The position numbers and the translations under genes were made by a program. The notes under the pieces are model-generated. The model ran no database searches and was not told where the DNA came from. It saw nothing but the letters and a program-made list of their open reading frames with translations. Source: Sipunculus nudus (Eukaryota > Annelida > Sipuncula > Golfingiida > Sipunculidae). From it: a stretch of DNA of 64,000 nucleotides. The stretch is taken from the NCBI GenBank assembly GCA_026874595.1, contig CM049318.1:53855250-53919249 (forward strand), written 5' to 3'. Positions 14,067-29,000 of the stretch are shown piece by piece. Position 1 is the first letter of the stretch, and each line of letters opens with the position of its first letter.

Positions 14067-17000
14067 GTATGTATGGTTCTTTAAGAGAAAGCACGCATTT
14101 GCATGGGTTGTTTATGCGGTGTGTATAACTCCCCCATAAACAGTTTGCATGTTCTTCGAATGCCAGCACTCGACCCCTACCTGAATATTAATTAGCACTG
14201 GTAAACTAAGCTGAAAAAGTTCTCCCATTATCAATTGTGGTTAGCAATCTGTTGACTTTTTTTTTGAAGACACATAAATTTAACATCCTGGGATTGCAGA
14301 AATTTGGGAATTAGCATTTCTTAATTCAGTGCTCTTTTATGTAAAATCTTTTTAAAAACAAAATTTACTGTTGCTTTAGTCACAATGATATGACCCTGTG
14401 AGATTAAAGTATAACATGTAACTGTAATATCACTGAGTTCAAGTGAGTTGTTATTATATCTGAAACAGTGGCAGTTTTGATAAACAAGGATATGCTAATA
14501 CCCCTTGATTCATAAATGATAAATTATTCCAAATAAACTGAACATTTTCTCCGATAAAATGACCAGTGTTAATTAACCCCTTTAATGTTTGGTATTGAGT
14601 TGATCAATACCAATCATATCTCTGTGAATTGTGATTTTCTTGAACTACCATGTCATTAGGTTCATATTAGGCACATAACGTCTTTTTGTCTAACATTCTC
14701 AGCAGTATCATAAATGTCATTGGCTTCTCAGTATTGAAATATTATCAATAGTGATCATCAAAGTTATTATAAGACTATATATATATATTTTAATTTTATG
14801 ATCAAATTAACATTTTACTGCAACATTATTATGACAGTAAATCAATAACAGTTGTTTAAAAAGTATGAATTTTTTTCTTGATAATTGCTGACAAACCTTC
14901 ATCTTTCAACTTCAGACTGTCTTGTTATTTTCAATTCCTGTTGCACATTTGCCAGATTGCATGTGAAAGTATAATCTGCAGATTAATTCATGCATGATTC
15001 ATTAAGTATACACCTTTCTATTGCAAGATCAAATACCTTTTAGATGACTGCAAATGTATACATTATGAATAAGTGTAATTTATGCCATCTCTGATTAATA
15101 TGAAAGAGCAAATGATTTCATCCTCAACACTCCATGCATGTATATGATCTTAAATAAATATTTAAGAACTGCCCCTTCATCATCTCTATGTATAAACTCC
15201 TTCCTAAAGTCTAAACCTTATGCATGACAAACCAATGAAGCTTTGTTCCTGTTAAAACTGAAGCCCAAATATATATCTTGCATGTGCACTTACTTCAAAT
15301 ATTTGAAACCAGAATGTATATCTTGGATGTGCACTTAAATAAATGGCACACTTAAAACTAGCAAAGATTAAATGGCACAGTATAATGCCACATGAAAAAA
15401 ACTAGGACAAAATGGCATATGTGATAATAGACATTTTTACCTGCACCATGATTTATAGTGCATCAGTTAACATATATAAATATTTATGAGGGTGTCAGCA
15501 TCTATAAAGCTTTGAATATGAGGTGATTTCTTATGAGCATTTCAAATAATAAAAAATAAATAAATAAAAAAAAATTTAAAGTTTCAATGTTATTTTGAAA
15601 TGACACTGATATGCACATTATTTCTTGTACTATTTTATTTTAAAATTATTAAGTTTTTGAATTAATGTTCATCATAAGTGATTGTATAATTTGAGATTTA
15701 TTTAAAAAAATTATTATGTTAAATGATTAATTCTGATGAAAACCCAAGTTTTCAAACTTTCAGATATGTGTACTTGTTAGTGTTAGAATGCAAATGATAC
15801 TGTTATGTTCATGAAAAGGCTAAAAACTAAGATATGTGTGTCATGATTGAATGATAAAGTGGTCTTATTATTATATAACAGAATACTGTATGTTCCTATT
15901 GTATTTGCATACTGTTGCCATGGATCGTGTCAAGGGACATTTTAGTCTGGTTAATGGTCTGCTATTGTTTAACCAGCTTATCTCGTAAGCTTGCAGCTGG
16001 CAGTATTTACTGGAAGCAGGAACACCCATTGGGTACACAATGGCTTAATAAATTATCCTTCTTGGCTAATTATATTTTCTTTTTTCATTGTTTCCAATAA
16101 TATATCACATCAATCCTTGGAAAAACAAACCCATGTTGATATTTTTATGCACAAGTTGTCGAGTCATAATGATCTTTATCCACGGGTAAGCCAACATTTG
16201 CGTATACTTAGTTATACGTATATAATTCAGGTACAAGCCTGCTCAGGACTCTAATACTTAAATAGGTATTTACATTTATTTGCTTATCAAGTGTTTTTAC
16301 CATTATCTAACCATCTATTACCCCAGCAGATAAATTAATAGTGGTTATGTTATTTTAGCTGAGGTAATTTGGGGTTATTAAGTAACAGTTTTGTTTACAT
16401 CCTTGACACAGTCTAATAAAACGTGAAAGCAATCAGAGACAGCATTCCTCCGCCAACATTCTGGGTCACCAGATTCTGAATATTACCAGGCTCCTGTCAG
16501 ACTTGGAGTTGTGGGCTTCATAAGTGTAGGAGATATATCATTTCAAGCTGATATATAGAAATGTGTGTCACAGCTCACCAATTTGTAGGTTTCATCACAG
16601 GTCAGCCATGCCTGCCAGAACAAAGGCAGCTCCAATTATTAAATCCCTCTGCCTATTGCAGGCATTAAATTAGAAACTTTAGTCTTAAGGTTCCCATAAA
16701 TAACAGAATAAAGACAGCCTTGCCCTTGGCTTGGACAAATAAATTGCACTGTCTGGCAGTGGTAAAGAATTCATTAAACCAAAACAAATCATTGTGACCT
16801 AGATTTCTTCCAAAATTTAATTGATTTCTCTTGGGTATTACCCTGACCCTTAACAAAATCTCATCAAAGTCACTTTTTAAGTAACTTCTTTAAGTAAAGT
16901 TGCTAACAGACAAATAAACCAGCATCGGCAAAAAACACATTACTACTAATTGCCGGAGGGAAAATAAATCCTATATAATGATATGCAATGGTAGGATCAC

Positions 17001-20000
17001 CTGTTACAGCTTTTTTTTTATTGGTCTCATGTGTCCCTTGGTTCATAGGTCTTAATCTATATGCAAATATGATGGAACATACATAATCTTGTATAAAATT
17101 TATTATTTTGTTTGGATAAAATAAAATTTACCTTATTGATTACATTATCATTGTAATATATACGTGGAATGTTGTTTTGTGCATAGTATATATATTATTG
17201 CACCTTGTGGTGTATATATATTTTTTCTTCTGTTTGATATATGCATGTATAGTTTTGGTCACATTGAAGCACTGAATTTTGTAATATTGCTTAAAATTTA
17301 TTATATAAAAATTTGAATATGACAAGTCAATAGTATCAGTTGATTTATATAAGAAAACCATTCACTTACTTGGGGTGAATTTCAAAGTTTCTGGTGGTAG
17401 TAAAAAAGTTAATTAAGCTTATAGTTTATACAGTGGAACCTGTCTGAAAGGCCGTCTGTCTAATAAAACCACCCATCTATAAAGACACCATTTAATGAAC
17501 CCAAAGCATGCACACTTGGTTACAACTGACCTTATAAAACCACCTGTGAATTAAGACCATTTTTGGCCTTTCCAATGGGTGGTCTTATAACACAGGTTTT
17601 ACGGTATCTGTAGGTGAGAGGTTCCTCTTGTTATGGCCAGTGCATTATTTCCAGTGACTTTATAATTGGTAACAGAAACCACATACATCCTGGGATTCTT
17701 GTATTCTGACAAACTGAGTGCAACAGGGACCATTCTAGCCTTTATAGGAAATGACCATATAGGTTATCCCAGTTCAGTTTAGGGTCTGGGTTTATATAGT
17801 CATTAAAATACTAAAATAGTAGGGGGTGGGGGAGGTTAGGTTTGGTTGGTAAAATGTGGAAGTGCGGGTTGCACTGACTCAAAACCCCACCATATATATA
17901 TATATCCATCGTGTATAGGCCGAAGTTGTGACTATTACACTATTATAGTGAACCCTCCCAATCTTAAACACTGGGCATAATTAAATTTTTTCAAGAGTAT
18001 CTACAACAAAGATGCTTTTGACCTGTGATTCTGGTCTCTATGGGGTCACCTCTAGTGTCCATAATATAAAGGTGTCCTTGATTAAGAGGTGACCATAAGT
18101 AGGGGTTTCTCTGTGTATGCAAGATATACACTTAATTTGCTGTTTGGTGAATAGCTTTTGATCAGATTCAGTGCTTCAGTGTTGTATTTTGTATTTGTGC
18201 AATGTGGATTAACTGACTAGTATTAGTCGTAGTAGTGACACTTGGTTTGTTGTTCAAAGTAGTCAGTTTAATGCATCTGGCTGTTTTTAACACTTTGATA
18301 CATATAACCCACACAGGAATAATCGTGTTATTGAAGAAATACTTGACTTTTCATGATCTCATCTGACATTGACCTTGAAATGTTTGGAGTACTTGACCTT
18401 TTATCTATTTAGTTTATCACATTGTCAGAATATTGAAGAATTACCATTGGTTAACCCAAGAGTCTTTAAAAATTGGATACAAAGAAAACATATTCAATTT
18501 TGTAAAACCAACATCCCTGGGAAGTATTGCAGAATTTTTTAAACGAAACAAATTTCTCACTTCCACATTTTTAGGTTTAAAATAGGTCATATTTGAGTAA
18601 CAAAATTAAATATGACTGAAAATTCAAAATTTTTCACGTTTTTCCTTTTAACTTTTTCTTTGTAATATGTATGGTTTATTTCTTAGTGATTATTCCTGTG
18701 TGGTGTTTTGAGTTGGAGCTACAGTAACCATTGGCAACATGTTTTTTTGCTAGGTGGCATTCTCTCAGTGAATATCACATTCAGTAAAAAGTTATTAATA
18801 CCACGATGTACATTGTTTATCTTGTTATTAAAAGAAGTTGTAGGCCATTTCCAGGGCCTATACCAGTAACTTAATAATTTTGGTTTCAACAAAAAAAATT
18901 TTTAATTTTCATGAATGAAAGTATGACATTCAAAGTTTTTCACAATGATGGTGTCCTCGTGAATGTATTAATATGTTGTCTGAGAGAATACCACCTGAAG
19001 ATATTGAAATTCAGAATGGCTTGAACCTAACTGCACTAGCTTGGATATTTTTCCAGAGTTCGCTAAGCCGAAGCTTATCCTTCGTAAGTTTCAGACAATT
19101 CACATATTACCATACATATTGTAAAAATAATATTTACTTGGTCTTCTTTTAGATATTCTGTCTTTTAACTGTTGTAAATAAGATAATTTCTCTTGTGCTT
19201 TTTTATCTCTGCAATTAATCTTCTGCAGTTAATCTTCTGCAAGCTAAACAGCTGTAATAAAATAAAATATGTTTTTTGAAAGAATCGCTGTAAAAGGTCT
19301 CATGCAAGTTATTTTTTGTTATGGATATTTCATTGAAGAAATTTTACTCGATATTTAACTATATATGTTAAAGTTTTCCAGACATGTTGTCATATATGGG
19401 GTGAAATTGGATCCAGATCCCAACTTTAATTGGATTGATCTATCCCAAATTTTATTTTTACTCCTTTTGCCCATGGCCCATCCTTCCACAAAATGTTATT
19501 GAAATTCATTCATAACTTGCAAATATATGCCATTATGGCTATGAACATATATATGACACACACACACACAAACATGACTGATCACTTAACCCCCTGCCCT
19601 CTTTTTTGGCATAGGTAATGAAGTTTAAAATAATATGCTCTGTTTTGTGATGCTGTTAGATGAACTCTAACCTTTAAGGGACCATGTATTATGAACATTT
19701 AACCCTGGATGAACAATACACTGTATCTTGTGCCAACTTTAAATTGACAGTGTGCAGGTTCTGTAGGAAAGACTGGCAGTGAAGGCTGGTAACTGATATA
19801 TGGTGAACAGGAGTCACTTAACAACTGCAAAAACCTATAAACATTCCAATATAGTAATTGTGACATTCCCGTGGAACTGCCTATGTCTTCTGGCATTCAG
19901 TGGGGCCTAGAACTTTTTGGTTTAGGTTATATCTTTATGATAGGTCAGTCATGATATTTATACGAGATAAGTTCACATAAAACACTGTATGTAATACTGA

Positions 20001-23000
20001 GGTTGGCTATTTGTTCAGGAGGGTTTCACAATATTTGCACAATGTAAAATAATTTAATAATTACTTATGTGCTTTACTTATGACTGCATATTTGAGTGTT
20101 CATTAATCTGAACAAAAGCTATCTCTATTTTGGATATTTGGATAAATGGGACTCCATTATACCAGTTTTTGGCAAGATATTGATATAGCAACCAATTCCA
20201 CTGACTGACCTACAGTATTTGATGATGTGCTGTTGATATCTGGGTCAGAGTGTGATGGTCCTTATTAAACTCGGGTGACCTTATCTGACCACTCATGATA
20301 ACCAGGTCTTATCCCCTCCTATAACATACCTGTTTAGCCATTATAGTCCACAAGTAATCTGAAAATAAACACATACCTCCAGTGTTGACCAGGTGAACGT
20401 TTTGCACACACTCACCTGAAGGACCCCCACTTGTGATAGACATACATATGGTGTGTTTATAGATGTACAGATTTGTCAGCGTTAAGTGTTGTTTAATTGA
20501 CATACCTGGTGAGGAGCTGTTAGTGTACTAAATAGGTTCACACCAGTGATTTTGTGGAGTTTACACATCTGTTCTTATCAAAGCTGATGGAGCAACTTGC
20601 ATAATTTAAGATTGCTGAATAAAGCCTCTCATCAGCTCAGTTTGCATTTACATATAGATTCTCTGATAGTCCTAATTTTTTAAATAATGGAAATTCTTGT
20701 AATTTCTTGGTATGAATCTCTTGATACGGGCTGCCGTACCATTCCATTTGTGAAAGTAACCAGAAAGCACCTAGCATGATGCCAAATTAGAAAAAAAAAC
20801 ACATGCCATAAGTTTTGTCGTACAGGAACTTGACTAAAAGGCCATGTTTCAGCAAGTTATTTGATGTAATTCTAAGATTCCAATAGATGATCTGATTTCT
20901 TAATGACCCTAGCATCCATAGTCACACGGATCCCTTCATCCAATTTCATGAGAAAAGTAGCCTTTGCAGGCCAGCTTCTTTACATTGTAACACAATAGTA
21001 CTTATTAAAATTAATTCATTACAATTAATTTAACTAAAAAAAACTGTCATATTGCCTTTCATCTAGACCCAGATCAAGTCCATAGTTGTGTGATGGTTAT
21101 ATTAATAGAATCCTTGTACAGAAAGGCACACTTAACATTTATCTGTTTTATGGCTCTCTTGTATCTATTAGTCAGAGGTTGCATTATGTGCATTCAAGTA
21201 GGATGTGACCTGAATCATCCATAATAACAGGACCTGTACTACAGCCGGGGTGGCTAATGGAACACAAATGATACACAGACCAGCCTGATACGTATCTCCA
21301 TTACCTTACCTGGTACTGGCCCTGTTATATAGAGATACATCTGACACAGATTGGGTGGTTTCTGGGAATATTTTAGCTGTAAGAGAGGTTGTTTCTTGTC
21401 AGTTTTGTGTCTCACAAATATCTGCTGTGGAATTACTTTTACCCCACTTCTGTCATAGCCTGGGATGTTATAAAGTACTATATCATCCTATGTAGATGCT
21501 CATATTAAAGTCCATTTACCCTTGCATAGAACAATTAATCTGATGGTTCATATCACCAGGCAAAGAATTTATGTGCTGCATGAATGACAAATAATACCCC
21601 AACAAGCAAACTTAGCCAGAAACTTACAAAACATGCATGGTGGATACAGAGTATGTTAAAAACCCTACCCTAAATTATTTAGGGACAGACAGTTAGTGAA
21701 AGGTCATGTCCACTTAACTAGCTACATCTTTCATCAAATATTTACACTAAGTGTTTGGGTTCAGTTCAATGATAAGAAAGACCATACTTTTCAGTAAGGA
21801 AACTACCTTATATTTAACGGAAAGGTTGAAATGGGAGTCTCTGGCTTTTACCAGAGAACAATTGACAAAAAACCATGATGCTGCCTTATTGGACCCGAAC
21901 ACTGCAAACAAATGATACACCAAGAACGCATGTCTGTTTAAAAGGTATATATTTATATCATAAATTATAAAAAAAATCTGTTTGTGACCTAAATACTGTA
22001 AATTCTACAATTAAAGACTATTGACCATTGCCTGCAATAGGCAAGTTTTGTTGGTCAAATCCAAATCCCCACCCCCTGTGTACACCAGATTAGTTGCCTA
22101 ATTGACCTTAGATGAGATGACCTAATGAGGTTGGCCCTATGCTTTGTTAAAGATCAATTGATAAATAAAATTCCCATATGATAAAATGTAATAAATAGTG
22201 AAGCTGGTCTGAAGACCACCTGTCTGAAGTGGCCACCATTCCAATTATCAAACCTTTCATTGGTCAGTCACAAAGAATTCACAGTTCAAGATTCAAAGAA
22301 TACCATCATGGTATTAACTCCACCATTAATCACAGTCTAATGTTGCCTCTGTATTTTGCATAAAAAAGAAAAAAGCAACGCAGGACAATCATGTCTGGAA
22401 TAAAATGTGTTTAAGATATAGGGTGCATTTTCCTACATGAGATACTTGACTGAGCTGTGTTGTTTGATATTTCAGAAACGCAAGATGCTTGGGGATGCCA
22501 CTTCAACACAAACACTCAGAGATCTGGAAATTTCTCTCAGAACAAACACAATAGAGTAAGTGTAGTATTTAATTTTTTTTAGCTCAGCTGACTGTAAGTC
22601 ATCTGAGCTATAGCAATCACTCTTTGTCCGTCGTCCGTCCGGCAGTCCGGCCTTCTGTCCGTTAACAGGGCATAAATCGTAACCACTGGACTTAGAACCT
22701 TGTAACTTGGGATTCTGAGAGGTCCATGAAAAATCTCCTTGGAAACCAGAAATTAGGTCTCTGTTACCCATATCCTTCGAGCTATGGGGCCCCAAAGTAC
22801 CCCCCAAAAAAGTAAAAAAATTCATACAAAAACTTCAATATCTCATTAACTACTTGACTGATGGTCATGATTTTTGGCATACATATTGATCATGAGATGT
22901 TCCATCACTTCCTGCAGACTGGTGGCGCCATCTGTATTTTTCCATTTTTTACGAATTTTTTTCTCTATTTTTTAGACCTTTAAGGATGCTGTCATCTGTT

Positions 23001-26000
23001 AACTTGGCACAAATAGTAATGACTTGACCTAAAATCTTCATTCTTGACACTGTGAGAACTATGAAAAGTCTCCATGGAAACCAGAAATTAGGTCTCTGTT
23101 ACCCTTATCCTTCGAGCTATGGGACCCCAAAGTACCCCCCAGAATAGTCAAAAATTTCATACAAAAACTTCAACATCTCATTAACTACATCACTGATGGT
23201 CATGATTTTTGGCATACGTATTGATCATGAGATGTTTCATCAGTTTCTGCAGACTGGTGGCGCCACCTGTATTTTTCAATTTTTACGAACTGTTTTCTCT
23301 ATTTTTGAGACCTTTAAAAATGTGAACATCTGTTAACAAGGCACAAATCGTAAAGACTGGACCTAGAATCTTAGTTCTTGACACACTGAGAGGTCCATGA
23401 AAAGTCTCCAGGGAAACGAGAAATTAGGTCTCTGTTACCCATATCCTTTGAGCTATGGGGCCCCAAAGTACCCCCAAGAATAGTAAAAAATTTCATACAA
23501 AAACTTCAATATCTCAATAACTACATCACTGATGGTCATGATTTTTGGCATACATATTGATCATGAGATGTTTCATCAGTTCCTGCAGACTGGTGGCGCC
23601 ACCTATATTGTTCGATTTTTTTACAATTTTTTCCTCTATTTTTGAGACCTTTAAGGATGCTGTCATCTGTTAGCGTGGCACAAATCATAACGACTGGACC
23701 TAGAATCTTCATTCTCAACACACTGAGAGACCTATGAAAAGTCTCCATGGAAACCAGAAATTAGGTCTCTGTTACCCATATCCTTGGAGATATGGGGCCC
23801 AAAAGTACCCCCCAGAGTAGTCAAAAGTTTCATACAAAAACTTCAATATCTCATTAACTACATCAATGATGGTCATGATTTTTGGCATACGTATTGATCA
23901 TGGAGTGTTTCATCAGTTTATGCAGACTGGTGGTGCCACCTGTATTTGTTCAGGCTTTTTTTCAGAATTTTTTCTCTATTTTTTAGACCTTTTAAGATAT
24001 GAACATCTGTTAACAGGGCACAAATCATAAAGACTGGAGCTAGAATCTTCATTCTTGACACACAGGGAGACCCATGAAAAGTCTCCATGGAATCCTGAAA
24101 TAAGGTCTCTGTTACCCATATTCTTTAAGCTGTATGACTCCAAAATACCCCCCCAGAATAATGAAAAATTTGATACAAAAACTGCAGTATCTCAATAACT
24201 ACAATACAGTTTTTCTGAAACTTACACCAATTATCGGGTCACATGTGAACTGGTGCCTAACCAATTTGCGTTGACCTCTGACCTTTCCTGTCTGCCCAGT
24301 GTCCATTTGTGCGTCTGTTTCACCACATAAACCCTCATATCTCAGGAACCGTTTGGGTTAAAATCACTCATATCTCTGCAGTGAATTGACTAATTCACCT
24401 GAAATTCGGCATGCGTATACATCCTAGATAGCTTCCTTGATTTTATGACAGGTGGGGCCACCTACATTCACATTCACGCTGATGACATCCAAGCTCATAT
24501 CTCAGGAACCATTTGATCGATCAGGAAATAAAATTTATACAAATGTAGCCCTTGGATAGTTTTATAACATACACAAAAAATGGTAGCGCCACCTGTTACC
24601 ATGTTTGCACAGTGTCCATCTGTTCACTGCCTTGGGTTAAAATCACTCATATCTCTGCAGTGAATTGACTAATTCACCTGAAATTCGGCATGCTTATACA
24701 TCCTGGATAGCTTTCTTGAATTTATGACAGGTGGCACCACCTACATTCACGTTCACGCTGCAGACATCCAAGCTCATTTCTCAGGAACCATTTGACTGAT
24801 CAGGAAATAAAATTTATACAAATGTAGCCCTTGGATAGCTTCATAACATACACAAAAAATGGTGGCGCCACCTGTAACTATGTTTACACAGTGTCCATCT
24901 GTTCATCTGCCTTGTGTTAAAATCACTCATATCTCTGCAGTGAATTGACTAATTCACCTGAAATTCGGCATGCGTATACATCCTGGATAGCTTTCTTGAT
25001 TTTATGACAGGTGGCGCTACCTTCATTCATGTTCACGCTGATGACATCCAAGCTCATTTCTCAGGAACTGTTTGACCGATCAGGAAATAAAATTTATACA
25101 AATGTAGCCCTTGGATAGTTTTATAAAATACACAAAAAATGGTGGCGCCACCTGTAACCATGTTTGCACAGTGTCCATCTGTTCATTGGCCTTGGGTTAA
25201 AATCACTCATATTTCTGCAGTGAATTGACTAATTCACCTGAAATTCGGCATGCGTATACATCCTGGATAGCTTTCTTGATTTTATGACAGGTGGCCCCAC
25301 CTACACTATAGTTTACGCTGCAGACATCCAAGCTCATATCTCGGGAACCGTTTGAATGATTGGGCCAAAATTTTGCATGTGTATAGATCTCACATAGGTC
25401 TTTATCATACACAAAACTGGAGGAGCCACCTGCAACCATTTTTGCACATTTTGCACAGCGTCTGTCTGTTTGTCTGCTGAGGCCTAAAATCACTCATTTC
25501 TCTTTAGTGGATTGACATAACTGCCTAAAATTTTGCAGGTTTATACATCCTGGACAGCTTTCTTGATTTTATGACAGGTGGCGCCACCTAAATTCTAGTT
25601 AATGCTGCACACATCCAAGCTCATATCTCAGGAACTGTTTGACTAATCAGGAAATAAAATTTATACAAATGTAGCCCTTGGATAGCTTTATAACATACAC
25701 AAAAAATGGTGGCGCCAACTGCAATCATTTTTGCACAGAGCTGTCTGTTTGTCTGTTGTGGCCTAAAATCACTCATTTCTCTGTAGTGGTGTGACATAAC
25801 TGCCTAAAGTTTTGCAGGTTTATACATCCTGGACAGCTTTCTTGATTTTATGACAGGTGGCGCCACCTAAATTCTAGTTAACGCTGCACACATCCAAGCT
25901 CATATCTCAGGAACCATTTGACTGATTGGGCCAAAGTTGTGTATGTGTTTAGATCTCACATAGGTCTTTATCATACAAAACTGGAGTTGCCACCTGCAAC

Positions 26001-29000
26001 CATTTTTGCACAGCGTCTGTCTGTTTGTCTGCCATGGGATAATGTCACTCATATCTCGGCAGTGGTTTGACGTATCTGCCTAAAATTTTGCAGCTTAATA
26101 CATCCTGGTTAGCTTTCTTGATTTTATGACAGGTGGCACCACCTACATTCTAGTTTATGCTGCAGACATCCAAGCTCATATCTTGGGAACCGTTTGAAAG
26201 ATTGGGCCAAAATTTTGCATGTGTATAGATCTCACATAGGTCTTTATCATACACAAAACTGGAGGGGCCACCTGCAACCATTTTTGCTAATTTTGCACAG
26301 CTTCTGTCTGTTTGTCTGCTGATGCCTAAAATCACTCATTTCTCTGTAGTGGTTTGACATGACTGCCTAAAATTTTGCAGGTTTATGCATCCTGGACAGC
26401 TTTCTTGATTTTATGACAGGTGGCGCCACCTAAATTCTAGTTAACGCTGCACACATCCAAGCTCATATCTCAGGAACCGTTTGACTAATTGGGCCAAAAT
26501 TGTGTATGTGTTTAGATCTCTCATAGGTCTTTATCATACACAAAACTGGAGGGGCCACCTGCAACCATTTTTGCACAGCGTCTGTCTGTTTGTCTGCCGT
26601 GGGCTATAATCACTCATACACATGTAGTGGTTTGACTTTTCTGCCTAAAATTTCGCATATGTATACAACTTGAACAGCTTTCTGGATTTGTAGTAGGTGG
26701 CACAACCTACATACACATTCAGGCTGCAGACATTCATGCTAATATGCAATATACCTCACTCTATTTCCCCTTGCCACTCAATCCATGCCTCACTTCACTT
26801 CCACTCTGATTTTGGCGGATACACATAGTCACTTGTGGGCTACCCATGTTCTAGTTTTTAAAGTTTACACATTTTTTCTCTATTTATAGATATATAAATA
26901 CAGACTTAATCTTGGCCTGTTGGTTAATCTGTTTGATGCTTCAGTTGAATAAGTATATACTACCATTCTGATGATAAAATTTCCTTTTGTGAATCTCTTC
27001 CCAGTCAGCTGAGCGTCGTGACCCATGGGTCACTTGTTTATCATCTAGTGGTAGAACACATGGCTAAAAGTTTGAAGATTGTGAGTTCAAATCTCAGCTG
27101 GGGAGCGATGAGATTTTTCATGCTGGGCCCCCACCCAGGGTGATCCCTCTGCACACTTAATGGGAAGGCTGTACTCACAATGATACCAGTGCACCTTTCA
27201 GGGGTTTCTTGGTGTTATGACCCAGCATCAGAGTGATTACACATGCAGGACCCCCATGTGCAGAACATGGGGCATTGTTGTGAGGATATTTGTTTGTTAC
27301 TGTCATGACATGTGGTCTGAAACTGAAATGGAATTTTGCAGATGTACATAGTTAACCTGGCATTAAAATTGTGTTTAACTGTTTTGAAAATGTTAAAAAT
27401 TAAAAAAGTAAATTAACATTTACTGTTCAGCCAAGAAAATACTAAACCATATTATGCAACATATATTCTCCTGAAGTCTGTGCCAATTGATATTAAAGGC
27501 AACAGCTCCCAGTGTCCCAGACTATCGTTTCAGTATATGAACCACTTGTCACACGTGACCAGTGGTGATTTCAATACTTTCCCCCCAGGCTGCTATCACT
27601 AATCTTTCTCCCATTAAATCACCTTCATACTTGGCAGGTTATTCTTAAACAGTTCCCCTGAGGGATTTGTAACAAATCCAGTCCAGAATATTTCTCTTTG
27701 ACCACTTTTGTCATTCTGGTATCATTGCTGTGTATGCCCCTCATGTTTCATTGATGATCCTTCTAAGGATTGTTCAGGGAGTCCTGTGGTCCTTATGAGG
27801 ATCCAGAAAACCTCCTGGTCATCCCAGAGGTCCAATTACCCTGAACTTGACCTGACAAAGGTATCAGATTTGTTGGAGAGTGTTTAGATGTGTATGAGGT
27901 AGAGTGGGGTGGCCTGCTGACCATGCTGGTCATATAAACATTGTTGACGTTCTAGCTACTTGAGCCTCCGGAATGTAAACACGGGTTAGTGTTTTAACAC
28001 AATGGGACAGTTCACCATCCTACCTGCTTGGTTATTGGACTGTATCTCAGGCTACAAGTCTTGTGCCTGTGTTTAATTATACTGAATGTGCTACACAGAA
28101 ACTAAATTATTGTCCCTGCCAAGGAGGTAATGTGATCACCTATGTTTGTCCCATCTATGTTTCTGATATCTCTGAAAATTAAATGTAGGTGTTTCTGAAA
28201 CTTCACAGAACCTGTTTCTTCAGTAGCTGTCTTTGAAGTTATTGGAGATTTTTTTTTTCAATTTAAAATCCCAAATGTCAGAAATGAGTTTAATGCTTTT
28301 CTTATCTAAATGAACTCAGCATAAAATTTTGTTCATTACAAAATCATTGCTCTAGAGCTTATCTCATGTAAAAGATTATAGTAAATAAGTACCACTTGGC
28401 ATGACCTGCGGCCATCTAATTTAATTTTGTGCGGATTGGCTCAGATTAAACATTGAAATGATATTTTTTTATTATAATCTGAAGTCATTCCAGATGGCTT
28501 CCTTCTATAATTTGAGGATTTGGACATGGTCCTTTAAAACAAGCTTTATTATGAACTGTGTCCCCCCCCCCCCCCCCCATGTTGAACCCTGACGAGTTCA
28601 TTTCTCCCATTTTCTTGAAACGCTCATGGGGGCTACCATTTTGCATACACATTTAAACCCAGATGTCATAGGTTGTATGTGGAACTTATGTGTGAAAGCT
28701 AGTCACTGTATGTTAATCACTTAGATATAATCAGCTTATTTCATTCATGTGACAGTTGACATTTGGCATGGACTATGGCCATCCAGTAACTGGGTTTTCA
28801 GTGTATTGTTAACCTTAAACTGTAAAATAATATTATTGATATTTTAGTAATTTCATGAGTTTAAGCAAATTTATGCAGCATGCTATCATTCTCCAGTGAC
28901 ACTGTGCAGTTTAAACTGCCCTGTATGTAGGATAGCACTCATAAATTTCACAGTCATTCTTGAGGGCTGGCAGACTCAGTGTACAGAAGCCTGGGCTTAT

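Larger units (their letters stand above)
14067..22475 (+). other. FMNL: Intron 1 (8.4 kb)
   Basis: AT-rich non-coding DNA. Apart from two pogo-like miniature elements (17431-17604, 17945-18111), short microsatellites (AT near 17892, AC near 19558) and A/T-rich runs near 15545-15580, I see no organised feature. The short open frames have no recognisable similarity, splice context or coding bias. Confidence 0.8.
22581..27036 (+). mobile_element. Pearl/Helentron-like non-autonomous element with tandem-repeat core
   Basis: The left end carries AGCTCAGCTGACTG (22581-22594); its 13-base perfect inverted match CAGTCAGCTGAGC lies at 27002-27014, followed by a 16-base palindrome GTGACCCATGGGTCAC (27018-27033) and TTG. 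Subterminal inverted repeats plus a 3' terminal hairpin around a tandem-repeat core is the layout known for bivalve pearl elements and Helentron-derived HINEs. The core has two repeat families (22661-24210 and 24360-26740). No transposase-like frame is present; the frames seen are by-products of the repeats. Class assignment is by architecture only. Confidence 0.6.

Noticed and set aside
22472-26335. Open frames of 60-117 codons on the - strand in the pearl-like array
   Set aside because: Similar peptides recur because the DNA repeats; boundaries and frames drift from unit to unit and no domain is recognisable.
27034-27049. CTAG|T at 27045-27048, 11 bases after the GTGACCCATGGGTCAC hairpin, as a Helitron end
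   Set aside because: The two solo 3' ends at 1080 and 54263 diverge right after CACTTG, so the element ends there; the CTAG belongs to the adjoining SINE head.
27037-27110. Functional tRNA gene
   Set aside because: A and B boxes are present, but the acceptor and anticodon stems do not pair and a long non-tRNA body follows, as in SINEs.
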